NCBI RefSeq assembly: GCF_000348985.1
Contig: NC_035929.1
Location: 558,001-622,000, forward strand
Source of the DNA: Huiozyma naganishii CBS 8797
Taxonomy: Eukaryota > Ascomycota > Saccharomycetes > Saccharomycetales > Saccharomycetaceae
Length of the DNA stretch: 64,000 nt
Direction: 5' to 3'
The notes under the pieces were generated by a model that ran no database searches, was not told the origin of the DNA, and saw only the letters and a program-made list of their open reading frames with translations. Below, one piece after another: positions 59,601 to 64,000 of this stretch. Position 1 is the first letter of the stretch, and every line of letters begins with the position of its first letter. A program made the position numbers and the translations under genes.

Positions 59601-61671
59601 AATTTAATTTTGCCTTGAAAACAAATTCGTTAACTTTCTCCATCTGAAAAAACTCATCGACAAGATTATCCGATGACAGCCAAATTTCACCGACACACAA
59701 ATCCGGAACTAAGGTAGCATCGTCAGGATTTACCACACAAAGCATGGTATTTGACATTGGGAAGCCAAATGTTTCTAGTTTGATGTAGTCTTTGAACGAT
59801 GCAGAGGAGTTCAACATTGCAGTGATGCTAGGTTCGACCGTATTGGCTCTCAACTTCTGTTTGTTCACGTATAGTTCGTCCTGCAAGCGCAGCTTCGAGT
59901 TATGGATTGGAAAGTTGTCTAATCCACCGAGTTTGTCCTTCGTTGCTACGAATATCCCCCCAAAGTCAATCAAAGTTAAAACAGGTGAATAGCACAACGG
60001 AGCGTCAATGCAACCCAGATTTTTCAGCCATTTATGTACCACCATTTCTGTGACATCCGTATCAATTGTCGTACAGGTTGTGAGGCAACATTTGATACAT
60101 GTGAAATCAAATTTGTGCTTTCTGCGTTCAGCGAGGACCAGTGGATTTTCTAAATAGTTGATGACGATCTGTTTCAACTGCAACTGATCGTTTAATAGAA
60201 TATCAGCTCTGTATCGATCAATCAAGTTTTCGTAACCACCCGATTTTGTAATTAGCTTATTGTCTACAGTAACGAAAACATTCCCAGAAAAAATGTTGAA
60301 CAACACCCCAAGAACGAGACCTGTAGACCGTGTTGGGTCCAGTGTATTCAATATCATGAACTTCGCGTTGCTTTCTTTTGTGGCAATGGTTAGCGGTACC
60401 CTTCTGTTGAACGGTTTCCTTATATTCGTTTTTTTCCAGTATGGCATCTTTTTGGAGTTCAGGATATCGGCCATGGCATTGAATTGCTCGATCAGTATGT
60501 TATGTTTCATGACTACTCCTGATAATCTCCCCAGAGGTGTCCTCGTAAACTCTATGTATGCGATATTCGGTACTTCAAACGTTGGGGATTGCTTTTTGGC
60601 TTTTGAATACGTCCCCAGGTCATCTGTTCGCAAAAATGATATGTCTCGGAACAGTTCATTTCTGTTCAGTTTAACTTTTGTGTTCGTCGTGGTAGAATGT
60701 AAGCTATCCAGTTGTTTATGGCATTCATTGGATATTAAGATGGTTTTTGTGTTTGTAGATTTGATAATTTCCATTATTTCCGCTAGAGAGTAAGTTTCAA
60801 AGGATATAGGGACGGCGACCATTCCGGCGATAAAGCAGCCCAGAAGTGCGACAATAAATGTGACTGATTCTGACTTGTTATACCAAAGAAGCACTTTATC
60901 CATTTTGTACAATTTGCTCTTACCCAATTCATGGGCAACTTTCTCTGCCCTCAAGTACAGTTTGTCCCATGTAATGAACGTCTCTTTGCCCTTTGAATTT
61001 ATCGCGATCATTGCCGTCTGCGACTCCTGATGTTCGAACCTTCCTCGTAGAATCGACAACAGTGACGACTGATTCGGTGAAAACTCAGCGTGGTCGATAT
61101 TAGTTACTCTCGGAAGCAGCGGTATCATGGGGATGTACTCCTGATTATCATCCAAAACGTCATGCGAGGGTAAAGACAGTTGCACTGACGATGTGTTCCT
61201 GCCGTTTGATTTGGCGTTTTGTCTTGTAGGAGTCCGAAATAGATCACCGCTGCTACTAAGATCGGAGAACATTTTGTTCGAATTTGTAGTTACCTGATAT
61301 ATTGAATGTGGGGAATCCGCATACTCACTGGTAGTCCCAATCTTCCTGGGCGATTTCAACGAGGGTGGATCATTCAAAGAGTTCCTATTTACAGATGAGC
61401 GTGGGGATATTAAGTTTTTGTTTATTAAAGTGGAAGACAGACTTTGGTTCCTCCCTGGAATATGGATGTTTTTCCGTTTATCCACGTTTGTCGCGGACCG
61501 CATCAATTTCTGCCCCATCTTCTCCTGGTACCTGTCCAATATCCAGGCGCGCTTCTTCTCATATCCCTTAACCGTCAGACTCTCATCTCTATAATCCTGG
61601 ATTAGCTCATTGAGCTTCTCCTGTACATCTACTGGCAGGGACGGCGGTATACTAAAATCCAACGTTGGCAT
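56617..61671 (-). CDS. CMR2: DIP2-like double adenylate-forming-domain protein CMR2
   Basis: A 1684-residue protein homologous to animal DIP2 and S. cerevisiae Cmr2 (YOR093C). The N-terminus is a DMAP1-binding-type helix pair (PPSLPVDVQEKLNELIQDYRDESLTVKGYEKKR). Two tandem ANL (AMP-binding) domains follow, at ~200-720 and ~1025-1640. Family work links Dip2 to diacylglycerol homeostasis, with FAAL-like domains. The usual glycine-rich A3 loop is degenerate in both domains (EFTRTPLGRLSG near 373; WINQDHSITN near 1215), while an LRTGDLGF-type motif survives in the second (~1520). The ATG at 61671 follows from the TTG at the longer frame start. Convergent with ECM3, divergent from ARF3. Confidence 0.93.
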   Translation of the reverse strand: MPTLDFSIPPSLPVDVQEKLNELIQDYRDESLTVKGYEKKRAWILDRYQEKMGQKLMRSATNVDKRKNIHIPGRNQSLSSTLINKNLISPRSSVNRNSLNDPPSLKSPRKIGTTSEYADSPHSIYQVTTNSNKMFSDLSSSGDLFRTPTRQNAKSNGRNTSSVQLSLPSHDVLDDNQEYIPMIPLLPRVTNIDHAEFSPNQSSLLSILRGRFEHQESQTAMIAINSKGKETFITWDKLYLRAEKVAHELGKSKLYKMDKVLLWYNKSESVTFIVALLGCFIAGMVAVPISFETYSLAEIMEIIKSTNTKTILISNECHKQLDSLHSTTTNTKVKLNRNELFRDISFLRTDDLGTYSKAKKQSPTFEVPNIAYIEFTRTPLGRLSGVVMKHNILIEQFNAMADILNSKKMPYWKKTNIRKPFNRRVPLTIATKESNAKFMILNTLDPTRSTGLVLGVLFNIFSGNVFVTVDNKLITKSGGYENLIDRYRADILLNDQLQLKQIVINYLENPLVLAERRKHKFDFTCIKCCLTTCTTIDTDVTEMVVHKWLKNLGCIDAPLCYSPVLTLIDFGGIFVATKDKLGGLDNFPIHNSKLRLQDELYVNKQKLRANTVEPSITAMLNSSASFKDYIKLETFGFPMSNTMLCVVNPDDATLVPDLCVGEIWLSSDNLVDEFFQMEKVNEFVFKAKLNYAKMFTFINESKTSKSTELPKERLQTILNVCPGGTQFVRTKLMGFVHNGKIFILSLIEDMFLQNQLIRLPNWSHTSDVSRAVPSSSTTKKNVSDCKTVKSSESSNISISDRVSISNQKGKRVVETHYLQQITETLVRTVATVSDVSAFEINRHKEEHILVMVIESSLAKKRSPESVNADMSIVSTTVKQKEDLEKKMNELIDQIYRILWIFHKIQPMCIVVVPRGSLPRRYCSLELANSTVERKFVMGELDSKFVKFQFDNIILDFIPHSGYYNESIFSEHLSRLRRAYIEDMDSYYGQYGSELPLKWQTSGIDYRDTSYDLRTTNKQLSDFENILELIEWRVKKLPNEAAFTDGSDASSTSSNNNDNNIHKNVSWKTFDQIVGACLKKIISSKTPLKPGDKVVIMCKNSVDYVAIVMACLYCHMVIIPLEPITEATAEEDLQLFSQIVKGYRVKRIFIDGSSNNLLMNNNTVSRHFKSIRNTMPKITVVSKLKRKHGVNIALFKNILKLKYSCKVASKANSLPCMIWINQDHSITNKLHIKMNHSALMNFCKITKETLQLPTTSPIFSLCNYTTGFGFMLSCFIGPYVGTTTHLFDVEEFLSAPKAFLLGIQNLNARDLYFTLGMFHRVLERASSVLVNGSKDVASNKSKNLHKNTSKLIPYFFRNVKNIMITFVGRPSFLSIENLLARYQKVVVSPYQINFVYQHHFNPIVSLRSYLDIPPIDVYLDPVSLREGVIREVDPTSSRVYNALRLQDSGVVPVCTDVTIVNPETLLPCLEGEIGEIWCCSEANVHDYVLFNANGQLSKDKFITEQFQSKFNKEVANGLTYLRTGDLGFIRNIQSTNREGDLISLNLLYVLGSINETVDILGLTHFVTNLEKTVRDAHPSIMNCVISKAGGLLVCLIQCRNGKVERHGNLTALVVAALMSSHGVILDLVSFVKFDQNGVCKKNWNVNRHNIMESWFDQELRIESQFAVNYGENISIYLLSDFEKDT

Positions 61672-61684
61672 GGGGAAGGGTAGC

Positions 61685-61705
61685 AATAATAATAATAATA
61701 ATAAT
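61685..61705. repeat. AAT trinucleotide microsatellite in the CMR2 5' leader
   Basis: About seven perfect AAT units lie 14 bases upstream of the CMR2 ATG (plus-strand reading). Confidence 0.85.
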
Positions 61706-61864
61706 AGTAATTAAGCGAAACAAATAAATTTGAGATCCCTTCTATTAGCAAGCCTCAATATTTGATGCCCATACCCTGGGTTAAAATCTTTATATAATCA
61801 CACTCACTCACAGCCTCCAGAACTTTACCAACATTCAGCGACGAACCAACCTCATCAACTCGTC

Positions 61865-62080
61865 ATACTTCCGAGAGCTTGAAAAATGCAAGGGAAAAGA
61901 GTTTTCGGTCCGGGTGATGGCGCTAACTGGGTCCGCCCAGACCAAGCGATGAGCACAGTACATTCGCAACAAAGGTAGCGAACCCCGATCATTTTTCCAT
62001 CGGGCAGATTCCAGTATACACTTTCAACTTCCCAGCTCAACGACACCAGATCGTAACTTCTCCGGACTCTGCGGTTATGG
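61865..62080. ncRNA. Candidate structured RNA (strand unknown)
   Basis: A G/C-rich island with consecutive hairpins: CGCT/AGCG (61921-61924 with 61945-61948) enclosing CTGGG/CCCAG (61927-61931 with 61936-61940, loop TCCG); TTCGC/GCGAA (61963-61967 with 61978-61982); CCCGAT/ATCGGG (61984-61989 with 61999-62004); and CGTAAC/GTTATG (62052-62057 with 62074-62079). I could not match it to yeast U1-U6, U3, RNase P, RNase MRP, SRP or a tRNA, nor find convincing C/D or H/ACA boxes. Confidence 0.22.
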
Positions 62081-62437
62081 GGCTAAACTCGATCAACCTA
62101 AAAAATAAAAAAAGAGATCACAGACATAATGTATATCAAGAGCCAATGTACATACAATTCACAAAAAGCATTACACGGGGTCCTACCGCCAGTGGTGCAA
62201 CTCCCATCGACCGCAACCTTCTCGACCAACAGGGATCAAACCCGTTTCGCCCTGAAAATATATACTGAAAAAACTGTATATAATTAAATTCGGCAAAAAT
62301 TGAGGCTTCGAATCGCCAAGCAGCCGGATGGGTGAAGTGTTTTCGTGTTTGGAGGTTCGGGAACGTGTTAAAAGGGTTGTTTTGATCCTCGGTTATTAAT
62401 CCCAGTCATCTTTAGTAACTCTCACCAAAATATAGGA

Positions 62438-62983
62438 ATGGGTAACGCGTTTTCGAGGGCGCTGGGGAAACTTTTCGGTTCCCGCGAGATGAAAATCCTC
62501 ATGCTCGGTTTGGATAATGCTGGTAAAACGACGATACTTTACAAGTTGAAACTGAACAAGATCAAGACGTCGACCCCGACGGTTGGATTCAATGTCGAGA
62601 CCGTTGCATACAAGAATGTCAAGTTCAACATGTGGGATGTAGGCGGACAGGAGCGGTTGCGGCCGCTGTGGAGGCATTACTTCCCTGCCACGACGGCTCT
62701 GATGTTCGTCATTGACTCGAACGATCGACAGCGAATGACTGAGGCGAAGGAGGAACTGTACAGTGTGATCAGCGAGAAGGAGATGGAGAAAGTGGTGCTT
62801 TTGGTTTGGGCCAATAAGCAGGATTTGAAGGGTGCCATGAAACCACAAGAGGTCTCGGATTTCTTGCAACTGGACAAAAACTTGAAAAACCAACTGTGGT
62901 GTGTCATAGGGAGCAACGCTCTTACGGGGCAAGGTCTGGTCGAGGGTCTATCGTGGGTCTCAAACAATACCGCCAAGCGGTAA
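62438..62983 (+). CDS. ARF3: Arf6-like GTPase ARF3
   Basis: A 181-residue small GTPase, the yeast Arf6-type protein that acts at the plasma membrane in cell polarity, PI(4,5)P2 and endocytosis. It has an N-terminal myristoylation Gly2 ([15 protein letters not shown]), P-loop GLDNAGKT (24-31), switch [10 protein letters not shown], switch [22 protein letters not shown], and a late SNAL motif. It is nearly identical to S. cerevisiae Arf3 (183 aa, YOR094W), with the usual GQE in switch II where S. cerevisiae has GQQ. The start at 62438 puts Gly second, as the family requires. Confidence 0.97.
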   Translation: MGNAFSRALGKLFGSREMKILMLGLDNAGKTTILYKLKLNKIKTSTPTVGFNVETVAYKNVKFNMWDVGGQERLRPLWRHYFPATTALMFVIDSNDRQRMTEAKEELYSVISEKEMEKVVLLVWANKQDLKGAMKPQEVSDFLQLDKNLKNQLWCVIGSNALTGQGLVEGLSWVSNNTAKR

Positions 62984-63358
62984 TAGACGGTTTTTCCCTT
63001 GTTCTTTAATCTCTGAAAATTCTAGTTACTATCCCCTAATACAAGCTATACTTTGCCTATATTTATATATTATAATTATACTAATACTAATTATCAAGCT
63101 AAGTATCACTGCGGCTAACCCTTTCATATATATGTGATTATTTTATTTTAAGTGGAATTGTTATTCAATAAACAAGAAACTATGAAGATTTACAAAACAT
63201 ATAAAAGAAAAATTAAGCGCCACATTGGGAGGCATGCAGTGCAAACCCCAGGCATCTAGCAATGGTATGAGCACCAGTGGATTAAGGACAAAAGACTTTT
63301 AACAAAATATAATTCCTATAAGACTAAAGTATACAGAGATGTATACATAAGGGCCTTA
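62984..63358. other. Convergent gap ARF3 / RKI1
   Basis: About 375 A/T-rich bases between two 3' ends, with an alternating A/T stretch near 63058-63098. No gene or RNA is seen. Confidence 0.6.
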
Positions 63359-64000
63359 TCATTTTGACATGGTTGCCACGGTACCATCAGGGTTCCCGAA
63401 GTACGCCTTGACTGCGTTGTCAACGAACAACCCGGTTTCAACGACACCAACGAGCAATTTGATCTGTTTGTGCAGCTCATACGGGTTCTCTATCTCGCCG
63501 AAATCGGCGTCGATGATGAAATTATTGTTGTCCGTGACTACTGGCCCAGCTTTCGACTTCCCACCTTCTCTAATGTTGGCGGACACGGCCCCCAATCCCT
63601 CCTTCAAATCGTGCAACACGCGGACATAAGCGGATGGCACCACCTCGATGGGCACACCTTGCCTCCAACCTTCCCCCAAATACTTGGACGATCTCTTCCT
63701 GCTGTCTGCAACAACAATGAATATGTCTGCACTGGTGCTCACCAGTTTCTCTTGGAACAGACACGCACCACCGCCTTTGATCAGCTGCATGTTAACGTCC
63801 ACCTCATCGGCACCGTCGAACGCAATGTCGATCTTTGGGTGTTGCTCTATTGAGCTCAGTTGCAGACCGTTCTTCAAGATCAAATCCTGAGACTGAAACC
63901 CGGTGGGGATGCACACAAACTTGGACACGTACTCCGTGTATTCCGGGTCCTTCAAGTACTGGCCCAATCTTTCAGCGATGTAAACGACCGTCGAACCAGA
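63359..64000 (-). CDS. RKI1: Ribose-5-phosphate isomerase RKI1, 5' end outside the window
   Basis: The C-terminal 213 residues of a type A ribose-5-phosphate isomerase, which interconverts ribose-5-phosphate and ribulose-5-phosphate in the cytosolic pentose phosphate pathway. The frame runs open to the window edge with [15 protein letters not shown], the start of the substrate-binding loop (GSGSTVVY). Other motifs: [19 protein letters not shown] (catalytic Asp pair), [14 protein letters not shown], and [23 protein letters not shown]. About 45 residues are missing at the N-terminus relative to S. cerevisiae (258 aa, YOR095C). The apparent start inside the window (63967) is a TTG Leu codon and is not the real start. 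Confidence 0.98.
   Translation of the reverse strand, partial: SGSTVVYIAERLGQYLKDPEYTEYVSKFVCIPTGFQSQDLILKNGLQLSSIEQHPKIDIAFDGADEVDVNMQLIKGGGACLFQEKLVSTSADIFIVVADSRKRSSKYLGEGWRQGVPIEVVPSAYVRVLHDLKEGLGAVSANIREGGKSKAGPVVTDNNNFIIDADFGEIENPYELHKQIKLLVGVVETGLFVDNAVKAYFGNPDGTVATMSK

Larger units (their letters stand above)
61672..62437. other. Divergent region CMR2 / ARF3
   Basis: About 765 bases. An AAT repeat lies next to the CMR2 start (see separate entry). A G/C-rich hairpin-dense segment at ~61865-62080 is described separately. A further hairpin-forming stretch (CAGGG ... CCCTG) occurs at 62230-62254, and a TATATAATT box near 62276-62284 may serve ARF3. Confidence 0.6.

Noticed and set aside
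61855..62046. 63-codon minus-strand ORF in the hairpin-rich island upstream of ARF3
   Set aside because: It coincides with the structured segment; a peptide with no recognisable motif is less likely than chance frame openness in G/C-rich DNA.
62225..62260. T-arm-like string (GGTTTGATCCC on the minus strand) suggesting a tRNA
   Set aside because: The key C of the T loop is T, and no matching acceptor stem, D arm or anticodon arm is present on either side.

Overview
This window is a stretch of nuclear chromosome from a budding yeast of the Saccharomycetaceae, most likely a post-whole-genome-duplication species. The genes are uninterrupted, closely packed and nearly all recognisable as one-to-one counterparts of Saccharomyces cerevisiae genes. 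Several families are confined to this clade or typical of it (STE5, INO2, FOB1, SPO71, COX26). A post-duplication genome is inferred because genes carried on the sister S. cerevisiae segment (the RAD3, BRR2, RAD24 and PDA1 region) are missing between GIS1 and BMH2. GC content is visibly uneven and often higher than in S. cerevisiae, which would suit a species such as Kazachstania naganishii; that species guess is weak.

Layout. Block A (1-26865) is collinear with S. cerevisiae YDR096W-YDR106W: a BCK2-like fragment, GIS1, MSH6, GRX3, a tRNA-Gln, BMH2, TVP15, ARX1, STE5, SPO71, TMS1 and ARP10. Block B (26877-53589) is the YDR108-YDR126 interval in reverse order: SWF1, ECM18, INO2, KIN1, DPB4, TRM1, COX26, VBA4, APC4, TMA64, MRPL1, MRPL34, PDS1, FOB1, GAA1, the YDR109C-type FGGY kinase and TRS85. 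GAA1 sits in the slot that S. cerevisiae kept on chromosome XII (YLR088W). Block C (54379-64000) is collinear with YOR092W-YOR095C: ECM3, CMR2, ARF3 and a 5'-truncated RKI1.

The genes do not form one pathway, as expected for a yeast chromosome. Several carry recognisable control sites: two MCB boxes upstream of MSH6, PAC plus RRPE pairs upstream of ARX1 and TRM1, an Ndt80-type MSE upstream of SPO71, E-boxes upstream of INO2, and three CACGTG sites between TRS85 and ECM3.

I see no phage, CRISPR, toxin, plasmid or biosynthetic cluster. The unusual features are: a GIS1 JmjC domain that seems to have lost its iron ligands; a perfect 21-bp inverted repeat at the block B/C junction; an 11-bp gap between stop codons at the A/B junction; a GC-rich hairpin-dense segment upstream of ARF3 that may be an unannotated RNA; and a possible solo LTR near the tRNA. 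Many genes have open frame upstream of their first ATG; starts were chosen at ATG codons supported by remembered family N-termini.
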